DNA from: Thalassia testudinum
Taxonomy: Eukaryota > Streptophyta > Magnoliopsida > Alismatales > Hydrocharitaceae
Assembly: GCA_037157565.1 (NCBI GenBank)
Contig: JAZHRO010000013.1
Coordinates: 79,601,501-79,665,500, forward strand
Direction: 5' to 3'
Length of the DNA: 64,000 bases
Shown here: in pieces, positions 22,647 to 34,349 of the stretch
Numbering within the stretch: position 1 is the stretch's first letter
How the letters are laid out: every line of letters begins with the position of its first letter
The notes under the pieces: model-generated
Database searches by the model: none
Told to the model about the DNA's origin: nothing
Seen by the model: the letters and a program-made list of their open reading frames with translations, nothing else
Position numbers and translations under genes: made by a program

Positions 22647-25173
22647 TGTTACGACCCGATTCCTGAATCCCTACAGGACACGAGAATTGGACCAACTTGA
22701 CTGATCCCAAGACCTAGTCATCCAATGAGAAAGTAACCAAAAAGCAGTAAAATAAACCACATTCACCATACAAGCAACTAACAGTAACAAGAGTATAGCA
22801 GTAAAGAAAAGAACTACTACAGTACACACCACCACAACAGTAGAGAATTAAAAACAGGTATAGAAATATGAAGTTTACAATAAAAGAGTACAAAGGTGTA
22901 ACAGAATACACACTACTACCAAAAAATGGGTACAACAAAAGTACAACTACTGGGCTCTACTAGGCCCAACACCCTCCGCAGTCGTAGGCTCTGGCTGCTC
23001 AACACCTGAACCTGAAAAAAAGTGGTAAGTACAACACGTCAGCAAAATGCTAAGTAGAGTGGCAACCAGCTAGATAAAAAAACAGTAAAGGTGGATAAGT
23101 AGCTGTTGTTTTAATTTATTTCTTCATTTTACTCTTTATTGGTTTATTTCTCAGGTCTTTCTTTTGATCTCGAATGTTCCTCGTGGGAACGATCTTGATT
23201 GCAGTCTTTTTCGAAAAGTAGAAGTAGCACATGGTGCTCTCCTGGCCGGGAGAGTCCCCTGTGGTGGTCCTACCCTCAATCAATCACCCCAAGGTCGCTG
23301 ACAGGCGTAACGGTGACTCCGGCATGTGCAATAAACGCACGGGTAGCTACCCCGCACTGGCACGTGGTCAGCCGTTTCCGTTAGTGGGTGCGCCCAAAGC
23401 ACAGCACGGAGCCAGTATAGGGCAGAGCCCACTCAGTAACAGGGGTCTAGCCCCTCCACAGCAACCAAACAGGGGTCTCGCCCCTCCACAGTCCGTGCAC
23501 CCTCGCCTGACTACCCTGGTTTGCCCAGTGGGCCTAACAAGTCGGTGTAGGACGGCTAGCTGAACCCCGGGCCCCATGGGGTGGCTAGCACTCTCCCTAC
23601 ACTAGTATCTCTCCCCAGTACTGTGTACACGAGGGCCACAAAGTCGGTACAGAGTGGCCAGTCCTAACCCTGGGTCCCAAACCTAAGGCGACTAGCTCTG
23701 CTCTGCACTAAACAGGGGGACAGTCGCTCTCCTTGGTACTCCGTACTCAAGGGCCAGCTCACTTCCCCATTCACATTTCCAGTTCCATTCTTTTTATTTC
23801 CAGGAGCTCTACCCCTAATTCCCCGTAGGGTTCATGCTTATGTTTCTCAGGCCAAGCCATACTATGTTTCATCATTTCAGGTTTATTCGCAGATAGCACG
23901 TGTTTCCAACATCCAATCTTTCTTTCCCAATTTATATACAGGCAGCTAGTATTTATTTGCAAACAACAGGAATTACATGTAACAGTACTCTACATTTCAC
24001 AGGCAGCTGTTATCCAAATACAGGCAATTATTATTATTCTATCTACTCATCCAAGACTGCAATTCAGGCATTTAATACAATCGTTCCAGAGTTTCTAGTC
24101 TTAGGATTCATGCCATACCCTAGGATCTATCATTCAATCTAGTTTTCAGGTCCTAGGATTCATGCCATATCTTAGGATCTATCATTTATTTTAGATATGC
24201 ATTAATGTTTGTAATTAACTAAGGGAAGTCACTTTACCTACAAAACCGGGAGTAATGGGGGCGTGATCGGCAGGTCCACGTGCCTCTGCAACCTACAAAT
24301 CCACAAGAGAATGAGGTCCTAACACAAGGATCAATCACAAGGAACCACTCAGAATAGGATAAAAGTATTCCAAACAAGTAGAGGAACTTATTCTGAGAAG
24401 AATGAAATTTTAAACGTGGAAATCGGACCTCGAACGGACCCTAAACGGGTCAAAAATGACAACTCTGACTCAAATCAGACGTTTGGAACACCTTCCAGAC
24501 AACTTAAAAGGGGTCCAGATCCATACCTCGCTCTGCACTGCTCCTTAGACGACCAAGGGTCCTGTTGAACCATCTGGACCTAGTTCCAGACGTCCGACCA
24601 CCTCTCCGAACATCTGGAGACGCTCTCTGCCATCTGGTGACTCGCCCACACGTCTGAATCACGTGGGAGGGCGTGTCCCGCACCTTCCCGAAGTGAAACC
24701 TGCACGCGCACACAAAACTCCCTCAGCAAGGCACACGACAGAGCTTCAGTGGAACGGCCTGCATGGCCGTATCCGCAAAAAGGAAGGTATAGGCACAGTA
24801 CGTACCTATCAGTCGTCTAGAGCTTCTTCCAGATATCGTCCGCGTCATCTGGATGTAGGTCCAGACGTTTGATTCTGGGAAAAATCCCAGAATCAGAAGC
24901 TCCTTCATCTTCTTCCCGTTCCGCGCAGCCGCGCTGCACTCGTCCGCCCGTTGCCCTGCTGCAGCAGCACCGGGGAAACCTCCCCAGCACAATGCTCCTC
25001 CGCACGCACGTCGGCCGGCCTCGAGCTGCTCCGACGAGCTCTCTCTCTCACAGCTCGCGCGCTCACTCCTCTTCCCTCTCGCTGCACCTCTCCTCTCCGC
25101 CACTACACCCGGCAGCAACTGCGGCTCTCTCTCACTCTCGCTCTCGCACTAGAGGAAGGAGAAGACGGGTGGG

Positions 25174-25178
25174 GTGGT
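25174..25178. repeat. Target-site duplication GTGGT, left copy
   Basis: It matches 27795-27799. Confidence 0.9.
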
Positions 25179-27794
25179 TGTTACGAACACGGTTTCAAGA
25201 CGTCTTTTAAGACGTCTAGGAGGTGGCCTAGACGTCTGGAACCCCTTCCAGACGTCTGGGATTTAATTTCTGCGGCAAGCAGGGTTGCGTCTGCATGCCT
25301 GCGCGCGCAGACCTGCGAACGCACCCTTTTTCCCTCTCTCCTCCTGCAGGCGTAGGCTGCGCTCTCTCTCCCTCTCTCCCTGCGCTGCCTTATAAGGCCC
25401 TCGCCCGCTCCCTCACTCTCATCTCCTCTGCTCCCTTCTTCTCCTTCTTCCAGCCGATGCGAGAGCGAGCGAGCGGTGGCAGCGGCAGCCGCGGCGAGGG
25501 TGCGGGAGGAGGTGTTGCGCGAGGGAGGAGACGCTCGACCGTGAGGGCTCGAGCTTGCCGGGGCAGCTAGGGATGGCCGACGGGGGAGCAGCAGGCGTGG
25601 ATCGTCGTTGGAGGGCCGCTGCAGCTCGAGCAGCAGGCGGACGAGGTGCGGCGCGGCCGTGCGTCACGGGCGAAGAGCGAGTCAGACGTCTGGGCTTCCA
25701 ACCAGACGACGATGAAGATGTCTGGAGGACTGTCCAGACATCTGTCAAGTGAGTTATTTTCGTCCTTCTTCCTTTTCTGCGACCATTCGTACTGAGAACG
25801 AGGAGTGGGTACGTGAAGGTTCTGAGATTCTCCATCCAACGCGAATCAGACATCTGGCCGCAGTGCCAGACGATGAGGACTTCCAGACATCCGGGGTGAC
25901 CATCGGACGTCTGGGAACTAAGCCAGACACCCCCGCAGGCTTCTAGATGTCTGAGGGATTACACAGAGCGAAGGTATCCTCTGAACCACCTTTTAAGATG
26001 TCTGGAAGAGGTTCCAGACGTCTTATTTTGGACTGTTTCGTCGTCTTCGACCTGTTTAGGGCCCGTTCGGGGTCCGTTTTCCACGTTTCGAGTTGCGTTC
26101 TTTCCGGAATAAAATTCTCTACCTGTTTACAGTAATTATATACTGTTCTGAGAAATTCCTTATGCTTGATCCTTGTGTTAGGACCCCGTTCCATTACAGT
26201 CTTGGGGGTTGCGGAGGCGCGCAGGATTTCCAACCATGCCCCCAGTACTTCCGTTGTAGCTGGTAGAGTGGCTTTTAATTTACTTCATCAAATTTGTTAC
26301 AATTGTGGAATAATTAATAGAGTCTAGGGCACTGCATGAACCCTAGGACTGAGAAGCTAGATTGATTGATAGATCCTAGGGTATTGCATGAAACCTAGGA
26401 CTGGAAATTAGATTGAATGATAGATCCTAGGGTACGGCATGAATCCTAGGACTGGAAAACTAGTGATATGTATATAATATTGCAATCTTAGAAAATGTGG
26501 AAAGGAAATAATAGCTGCCTATAAATTGATTTAACAACTGCCTGTTATGAATAAATAAACATGAGTGAGAACATGGGTTGCATGAACGTGAAACTGGAAC
26601 GGTGAAACCTAAATGTGCTGAGTAAAAGAGCTGGAACCCTACGGGGAATTAGGAGTAGAACTCCTGGAAAGGGAATGGAATGGAACTGATAAAGGAAGAT
26701 GTGGAATTGTGTTGTCTCTGGGGTACGTGATACCAAGAGAGCACACATTACCTCTTAGTGTAGAGCGAAGCTAGCCGCCCCAGGGACCCGGGGAAAGGTC
26801 TGGCCACTTTGTACTGACTTGCTGGTCCTCGTGCACGCAGTACCGAGGAGAGCTACTAGTGTAGGGAGAGCACTAGCTACCCCACGGGCCCCGGGGTTCT
26901 GCTAGCCTCCTACACCGACTTGTTAGGCCCACTGGGCAAACCAGGGTAGTCAGGCGAGGGTGCGCGGACTGTGGAGGGGTTGGACCCCTGTTACTGAGAG
27001 GGCTCTGCCCTATACTGGTTCCGTGCTGTGCTTTGGGCGCACCTGTTAACGAAAACGACTGACCGCGTGCCAGTACAGGGTAGCTACCCGTGTGTTTATC
27101 GCGCGTGCCGTAGTCACCGTTACGTCTATCAGCGACCTTGGAGTGGTTGACTGAGAGTAGGATCACCACGGGGGACTCTCCCGGCCAGGAGAGCACTACG
27201 TGTTACTTCTACTTTTCGGAAAAGACTGCAATCAAGATCGTTCCCACGAGGAACATTCGAGATCAAGTGAAGGATCTGAGAAATAGATAAATTGTGAAAC
27301 AATAGAAAGACGTAAATAAAGAAAGTAACAAAATATAACAGCTACTGTACACTCTACTATTTCTTAGTTTAGTTGCCACTCTACTCAGCGTTTCGCTGAT
27401 GTGTTAAACTCGTTACTTTTCAGGACCAGGTGTTGAGCAGCCAGGGTCAGCGGCTGCAGAGGACGCTGGGCCGAGTAGGGTCCAGTAGAGTTACCACTAT
27501 TCTTTTGGTGCCCTTTTTGTTCCACTGTAGTGAGTAGTTCTTGTGACTCTCTGGACTTTTCTTTACTTGTAGTTCATGTTATGTTATAAATGTTATTCTA
27601 CTGTTGTGGTGGTATATACTGTAGTGGTTCCTTTCCTTACTGCTGTATTTTGTTACTGCTAGTTATATTCATGCTGAATGTGGTTTATTTTACTGCTCTT
27701 TTGGTTACTTCCTCGTTGGACGACTAGGTCTTGGGATTAGTCGAGTCGGTCCGGTTCTCGTGTCTCGTAGGGACTCGGGAATTGGGTCGTTACA
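25179..27794 (+). mobile_element. Chromovirus-family solo LTR 1
   Basis: A 2,616-bp solo LTR runs from TGTTACGAAC to GGTCGTTACA with a perfect TSD and no internal sequence. It is the product of recombination between two LTRs. It is homologous to the surrounding LTR but lies in the opposite orientation. It carries GACGTC palindromes at 25198-25255 and 25681-26020, a TATA-like CTTATAAGG near 25389, and three tandem units containing CCTAGG at about 26319-26462. The 91-144 codon ORFs inside are not taken as genes. Confidence 0.88.
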
Positions 27795-27799
27795 GTGGT
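27795..27799. repeat. Target-site duplication GTGGT, right copy
   Basis: It matches 25174-25178. Confidence 0.9.
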
Positions 27800-28149
27800 G
27801 AATGAGGGAGAGGGGAGAGGAGTATTTGTAGGCGTGGGGAAAGGCTTCTGCAGGTCGGCGAGGTAGAGAAAGCGAAGAGGGCGGCGGGGTTTCAGTCTGC
27901 GTGCGGCACGCGCGTAGACTCGCGATCGTACGCACGCAAAAATTAATTTCAGACGTCTGGGAAGGCGTCCTGACGTCTGACCAAACGTATGGACCAACTC
28001 CCAGACGTCTTAAAGTGTTTTGATGCCTCGGGTCTTAACAACATAACAAATTCAAAGGAAGTTTCATCCCCGAAACTTGCGCTAACTAGGGTGCGGAAAA
28101 AGAACAATATACGCATAATAAACTCAGAGAGGACTGAAGCCAGTCTGAA

Positions 28150-29342
28150 AAGACATGCCCTCAAATAGCTTCGAGTACCGCTCCCGCATCGCCGCCTCAG
28201 GCTCCCAGGTAGCCTCCTCGTACCGCTATCTCCTCCACAAGACCTTCACTAGGGGAACTTGCTTCCGTCTCAGACTCCAGAAGGCTCTGTCGAGAATCTG
28301 TACTGGCCGCTCGGGGTAGGTCTGGTCGTCACCCACCTTGACACTCTCGTGGCTCAGAACGTGACTGAGATCGGTGACGTACTTCCTGAGGTTGGACACA
28401 TGGAACACGTCATGCACACCAGAAAGCTGGGGAGGGAGGGAAAGCCTGTAAGCAACGGGTCCAACCTGCTCCAGGACCTCAAAGGGTCCCACGAACCTCA
28501 GCGCGAGCTTCCCTCTCACCCCAAACCACTGCAGGCCCTTCATGGGCGAAACGCGAAGGAAGACGTGGTCCCCAACCTCAAACTGTACCTCTCTGCATTT
28601 TCAATCTGCATAGCTCTTCTGTCTGCTCCTGACAGTGCGGAGTCGCCAATGAATCTGCTCGATCACCTCCTGACTCTGCCGGATCAGCCTGGGGCCAACC
28701 TCCCACTTGGTCCCCACCTCAACCCAACTCAAGGGTTCCGTACACCTCCGTCCGTACAGAGCCTCGTAGGGTGCCATGCCGATGCTCGAGTGATAACTGT
28801 TATTATATGCAAACTCCGCCAGGGGCAAGTGCTCCTCCTAAGAGCCCCTCCAGTCCAGTACACAAGCACACAAAAGGTCCTCAAGTGTCTGTATCGTGCA
28901 CTCAGACTGTCCGTCCGCCTGGGGGTGGTATGCAGTATTGAACCTCAATCGTATCCCCAAGCCCTGCTGGAACTCAGCCCAAAACTGGGACGTAAAACGG
29001 GTATCCCGGTCAGATACGATCTCCCGCAGAACTCTGTGTAGACATACCACGTCGCGGATATACCTCTCTACCAACTGCGCTGGTCCCAAGGTGAGTTAGA
29101 TCGGCAAGAAACGTGCCGTCTTTGTCAATCTGTCAACGATCACCCAGACTGCGTCGTGTCCTCGCTGGGTAACGGGAAAGCCCACCACCAAGTCCATGGT
29201 GATGCTCTCCCACTTCCACTCTAGCACTGGAAGTGGCTGCAACGGCCCTACAGGCCTCTGATGCTCGGCCTTCACCTGCTGGCACACTAAACACTGCTGT
29301 ACGAATTCACCTACATCCCACTTCATTCCCCTCCACCAAAAG
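28150..29342 (-). pseudogene. Chromovirus integrase core and chromodomain tail
   Basis: The minus-strand frame continues from 40774. It begins DFWWRGMKWDV, then CLVCQQVKAEHQ (the CC half of the HHCC zinc finger). The DDE core follows: ITMDLVVGFP, VSDRDTRF and the QADGQSE region. Next come NNSYHSSIGMAPYEALYGRR and a tail with [22 protein letters not shown] and EEATWEPE, which is typical of the Tekay/Del chromodomain end. Stops fall at 29096, 28838, 28601 and 28226. The frame is otherwise unbroken. Confidence 0.88.
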
Positions 29343-29347
29343 TCGCG
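29343..29347. repeat. Target-site duplication TCGCG, left copy
   Basis: It matches 40769-40773. Removing the insert and one copy restores the integrase frame (..DLRR-DFWW..). Confidence 0.93.
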
Positions 29348-29383
29348 TGTTGTCAACATTTTGTGCGGGTTTAAAGTATATCA

Positions 29384-29396
29384 CGTTGTAGTATAG
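29384..29396 (-). other. tRNA-Asp-complementary 13-mer in solo LTR
   Basis: The same CTATACTACAACG (minus strand) as in both family A LTRs, kept although the surrounding LTR sequence has diverged. Confidence 0.5.
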
Positions 29397-30744
29397 CCGA
29401 CAAAGCATTCAAACAAATAGAGAATTTTATTACTCGAAAACTGGACTATCCGAGGTCGAACACAGGGAGCAAATGGAATTTACTACTAATCAAAATGAAA
29501 TTGAACACTCTAATTTACTCAAAATGTTAATTCAAATATGAATGTATGCCATTAAAAGTAATTATGACAAAAAAATATGAAATTGGACGTCTGATCTAGT
29601 GATTAGACGTCTTAAAAGTATTTTCCCCTTTTTCTTCTTCTGATCTTCTCTCTTTCTGCACTTCTTGTCTTGCGAAGGCTTCTTCCTGCCTTTGTTTCTT
29701 TCTTTTTTTTCTTCTTCTTCTTCTGATCTTTGCAGTCTTCACTTGGGCTCTCTTCGTTCTTCTCTTTCTTCTGCCTTGCCTTCCTTCTTCCTTCTCTTTG
29801 GTTCTCTACGAAAGCTTCTCCTTCTTCTGTTGCACAGCCTCTTCTTCTTTCTTCTATTCCTATTCTGCAGCTGCTAAGTGCTCGCTGCTTCCTTTGCTTC
29901 TTCCTTCCTGCACACACCACAGCAAAACCTACCCCCGTCCCTCTACCCGAGCATCTCTCTCTCTCAAGCAACTCGCTCAAGGATGCTCTCCCAGAGCCAC
30001 AGGTAATCGGGTCGGGATTCAAACCCAGGACCAAGTGCACCGGTAGGTGGTGATGCGCGAGGAGTGCGTAGGTTTAGGTCGGGTCGGATCCCGCCAGATC
30101 CGCGAGGTCAAGCCGCGGACGAGGCGGGTAAGGGCAGGTGAGGGACCTCACCCCTGTGCTTACGGAGGCAATGGGCTTAAAACACAAAAACAATTTATAT
30201 GATACCTGTGTTTTGCAATCCCACGATGTGGGACTATCTGGTCTGTCCTGCTTTCGCGCCCGCAGAGCTTTCGTCGCGCGATTGCTCCAGCTGCTGGCCT
30301 CTCTGTGTGACTTGCTAGCCTCACTCACTTCGCGACACTCACGTGAGTCTGCTGCACCTGCAGCCTGGGAGTCTTGGTACCTGAAGCTGCTGCAAGCTCC
30401 TTGCTGCTTCGGCTGATAATGGCGGCCGGAGCTTAAACCTGTCACACAAAAGAACGGCCTATTGGCCCAATCAGATTGGCTAGAAACCTTCGTCGTAGCA
30501 CGGCGAAGATGATGCGCAGTGCTGCAGGCCGCAGGTCAGCCTAGGCATGCATGCCCAGGTCAACCTGTGGCCGGAGATGTTGGGTTGTTCGGGGGGTGAT
30601 TGTGGAGGTCTGGAGTGGCAGTGGTAGGGTGAAGTGAGTTCCTGGTGGTGAGGCGGAGCTCATGAGATGGGTGGCAAGCCGTGTGGAGGGGTGGAGTGGT
30701 GTGGGCGGCTCGCCGGAGGTCGATCGGAGGCGAGGAAGATGGAG

Positions 30745-30749
30745 GTGTT
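30745..30749. repeat. Target-site duplication GTGTT, left copy
   Basis: It matches 40030-40034. Confidence 0.93.
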
Positions 30750-30969
30750 TGATAAACGCCAGTTTATCATCATTTTTATGCTTTAAAACTAACCTAGCTC
30801 TTAGGATTTTACTCTGCAAATGGGTTTTTGGGCTGCATTTAGGCATAAATTAGGATAGGCATGCATTGCATTTTTTATTGTCATTTTAATGAGTTTTTGT
30901 GAGTGTTAGGGATGTACAGATGCACAGATCCCTAAAACCCTAGCACTCAAGAAGGCAAATGGTGAAGGA

Positions 30970-31690
30970 GAAGCCCAGACTAGCTGGAACTCAGCCTAAT
31001 CCAGCTCACCTCAGCTTGATCCAGCTCACCTCAGCTTGATCTAGCTCACCGCAGCTGGAACCTAGCTTACTTGAACTAGGGTTAGCTCATCCTAGCTCCA
31101 TTCAGCTAATCTCAGCTGGATGGCAGCTCAAGAGAGTTCACCTTAGCTCACCCTAGCTCAAGTCAGCTCAGATCCAGCTCAACTTAGCTGAGTCTAGCTC
31201 ATCTCAGCTCCCACTAGTTCACAGGGAGCTCTAGTTAGCTCGGCTAAGTTGACAGGAGTTCACCCCAGCTCAGATCCAGCTACATCCAGCTACACTCAGC
31301 TCCAACCAGCTGAAGAAGAATTCATCCCAGCTCAGGAAGCTCAAGTCCAGCTCACAGGGACTCAGCTTAGCTCAACTCAGTTGAGCTAAGCTACCTTAGC
31401 TGCCTCAACTAGCTTGATTCTCCTCGGGAGCACCAGACCCAGCTCACCTTAGCTCATTTTGGTAGAAGCTAGCTCACTTTAGCTTGGCTTAGCAACTAGC
31501 AAAGAACTAGCAAGCTAAGCCAGCTAGAGTAGCCCCATGCCAGCCTCTTCAGCAGCAGCCAGCTCCAGCTCCAGCTCCAGACTTCTTCTCCTCTGCTCTT
31601 CTCCCTGAAAACCCTAGCTCCAAATGCCTCCAACTCTACTCCCTACTAGCTAAGCTAGCTAAGCTGCTTAACTTAGCTAGTCCACCTCCA
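30970..31690 (+). repeat. AGCT-rich degenerate array in the U3 of family C
   Basis: Roughly fifty AGCT tetramers occur in about 720 bases, mostly as CAGCTCA, TAGCTCA or CAGCTTGA variants at irregular 8-20 base spacing. About three would be expected by chance. The copy in the 3' LTR lies at about 38186-38906. Confidence 0.8.
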
Positions 31691-31925
31691 TGGCACCAAA
31701 ACCTATTACCCTACTACCTAAGCTCCAGCAAAAAGACCACCTACTCCTACTTTATTTTGGTGCCAACTATCCCTTCCATCACCACCCTACATCCACCATC
31801 AAAGCCCATCTCCACCTTCCATTTTTTCCCTCCAAAATTGCCTTCTAGAAGGTATTTTTGGAGGGAAAACCAAGGCACCTCTTCATTTCCCTCCAAAAAC
31901 ACCATAACCACCCCCCTTCCCATCC

Positions 31926-31933
31926 TATAAATA
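31926..31933 (+). promoter_or_regulatory. Family C LTR TATA box
   Basis: TATAAATA in CCTATAAATACCC, after the AGCT array. Its counterpart is at 39142-39149. Confidence 0.65.
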
Positions 31934-32818
31934 CCCTACCCTACCACCACATAATTCCCATCCTCCCTTAGTATATTTTCTACCTAAACCACCTATACCT
32001 ACGGCCAAGAAGAAGGAGTAGAGAAGGAGATTAAAGGGGCACATCACCAGCCCTTTTGGTGCCTTCTTCTCCCCACTCTCTTCAACTTGAGCCACGCCAA
32101 GGAGGAGGACTCTCCCACTTCAAGGAGGACGGCCAGGCAAAGGAGAAAAGCTTAGGGTGGACGTCCACCCCTGGAGAGAAACTTAGGGCACGCCCCCTTA
32201 GGGCTTGCCTTGGAGGTCATCACCTTGGCGGAGTATGGCAAGGAAGGAGTTGAAGGATTCTTTTCAAGCTTGGGAGCCACCAACCTTGGAGCAAGAAGCC
32301 CTCTTCTTCACCATCTATTTAGAGGATTTGTGTTTTCTTTCTTTATTTCAATTATCTAGTAGTAGAAGCATTCCTCTACTAGGCATTTTTGTTAAACACT
32401 TTATCAATTATCTAGTTGCCTTCTTCGCATATCTTGTTTGCATTTCTATTTGCTTATTTTCAGCATTCTTCACTTCCTCTCCCTAATTATTCTAGGCCTC
32501 CACTTGCCTAGAGTGAGCTTAGGGAGAGACTCTACTTGCCACTTTAGAGTAGTTTATTTAATTGGAAGTGTAAACACTTTTCCCGCCATCAGTTCGCATG
32601 TTGCCTTAGTTCAAAAACAAAAAAAAAATGGTATATTGAAAATTACCAAAAAGAAAGTTGAGATATATTCCAAGCAAGAGAATCAATTTTGCAACCATAT
32701 TGCCTCCTTGGACGACCCTAGATACTTCCCTATCTAGGATTATAAATTTAAGAGCGAAAGCGGATTTACGCGTTAAAAAATTGCTTTTACAAATCACGCG
32801 TATTTCGCTATCACTTTT

Positions 32819-32836
32819 TGGCGCCGTTGCCGGGGA
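32819..32836 (+). promoter_or_regulatory. Primer-binding site for tRNA-Asp (family C)
   Basis: TGGCGCCGTTGCCGGGGA, 5 bases after the 5' LTR, complementary to the tRNA-Asp 3' end. Confidence 0.92.
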
Positions 32837-34349
32837 GGCACGGCTTTGCATTAACTAATTTTCTCTTGCTTGAAGTGGATCTCATCCCCTTCTCTTTCTT
32901 TCTTTTATGTGTGCAGGAACTACAGCGGGAAAGCGGGAATCTGGAAGCGAAAGCTTAAAGATCCTTTTCTTCCCATGAAAATTCAGGTTGGTTCCCCTTT
33001 CTTGTAACATTTAGGTTAAAAAAAAAAAACTACAAAAAATATATTAAACTTGGCTTTCAGGACCCTAAACACTTAAATTAAGTGGAGTGGTGCATTATAA
33101 AATCCATTGTTTGCTTGTATGCTTCTTTAGCACCATTCCATTGCAAGTATTGGTGTTCTATTTTTCTGGTCCAGATTTCTGTCCGGACTTGAAAAATCGA
33201 TTCCTAACACCACATGCCTCCTAAAATCACAACATTTCATAGAGTGATTCCAAATTAAGTTTGGAACATCTGTTCCAAATTTCAGATCAATTGGATTTGT
33301 ATTTAATTTTTAAAAATTCGTGGATTACAGAGGGGTCACACCCTCTAATCTTCCTATTTTGCTACTGTCCGCGAATTTTCAGAATTTTTATACTCATCTA
33401 ATTTTTGTGAAATTTAGCTTGTTGGAATCCTTGTGAAATTTTACATATCATATAAAATCATAGAAATTTTCTGAGGTTGGTGGTAATACTGAAAAGTCTA
33501 TAATACCCACGGGTATTATTTCTGGACTTTGACACCAGTACAATTAAAAATTCAAAACTATTATCAAAAAAATTCCTAAAATCTTACAAAAATCTTTTCT
33601 GGAATCCTTGTTTGATTTTCTTCAAAGTAGTGGTGTTGTTTGACTTTTTTGGACCACTACTTAATTCTGAAAGCTAAAAATAATTCATTGGTAGTTAAAT
33701 TTCTGTCTCAGGGATAATTGGTTTAGGGTTTCTTCTTTCTCTTTAGAGACTCAATTAAAAGGAAATATACAATCACACATACAACTTGTCTTTCCTTTGA
33801 TTGTGAACTTTCAAACTTGTTTGAAAACTTAAAGAGAAAAACCCTAAAATTCATTTAATTAAATCACATCCTAAAAGACAAAAATATAAAAAAATTGTGT
33901 GACAACTTGATTTTCATTGGAGCCACTCTCCAATTCCTGCACACACACAAAAAAATCAAATAACAGGGCAACAAACCAATAAACGCCCTCCACATTCCGT
34001 GTGCACTATAGAATCCTAGACCTAATTAAAATTTGTAGCAACTTGACCCCTAAGGCTTTATCAACTTAGGCTTGCTATTTAGGTCTTAAGTTTTCTTTAG
34101 TTAGTACCAATTCTGTCATCTGTATCTGGTGTTCAGGATGAGGGGCCGTGTCAAACGACCAGGCGCGGGTTTGTACAAGCACCTGGGGTTTTCCCTGGGA
34201 AATGTTTGGGCCCAAACCTCCCCTTAAGCAACTTGGCTAGATTTGTTGATAGAACGGGTATTCACTATTGACTACTTATTTCCTATATAGACCAAGTCTT
34301 AGGTTATTATTAGGGAGTCACAATTAAGTTAGGTCTAGTTTTTGTTTGT
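32837..34349 (+). other. Family C leader
   Basis: A 1.5-kb AT-rich leader without a credible coding frame. It includes repeated GAAATTTT-type stretches. Confidence 0.5.

Larger units (their letters stand above)
22647..28040 (-). repeat. Chromovirus 3' LTR, interrupted
   Basis: The LTR is 22647-25178 plus 27800-28040, about 2.77 kb in total, with a solo LTR of the same family inserted in the opposite orientation. It holds a repeated AACAGGGGTCT..GCCCCTCC unit near 23437-23492, repeated CCTAGGATTCATGCC-type units near 24104-24180, and GACGTC-type motifs near 24470-24640 and 24805-24880. Confidence 0.8.
30750..32813 (+). repeat. Family C 5' LTR
   Basis: It runs from TGATAAACGCC to TTCGCTATCA. 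The U3 part carries a dense AGCT array (about 30970-31690), then a TATA box, then R/U5 with a poly-A run near 32621. Confidence 0.93.

Noticed and set aside
28259..29041. 260-codon + strand ORF
   Set aside because: It is the antisense shadow of the chromovirus integrase on the minus strand.
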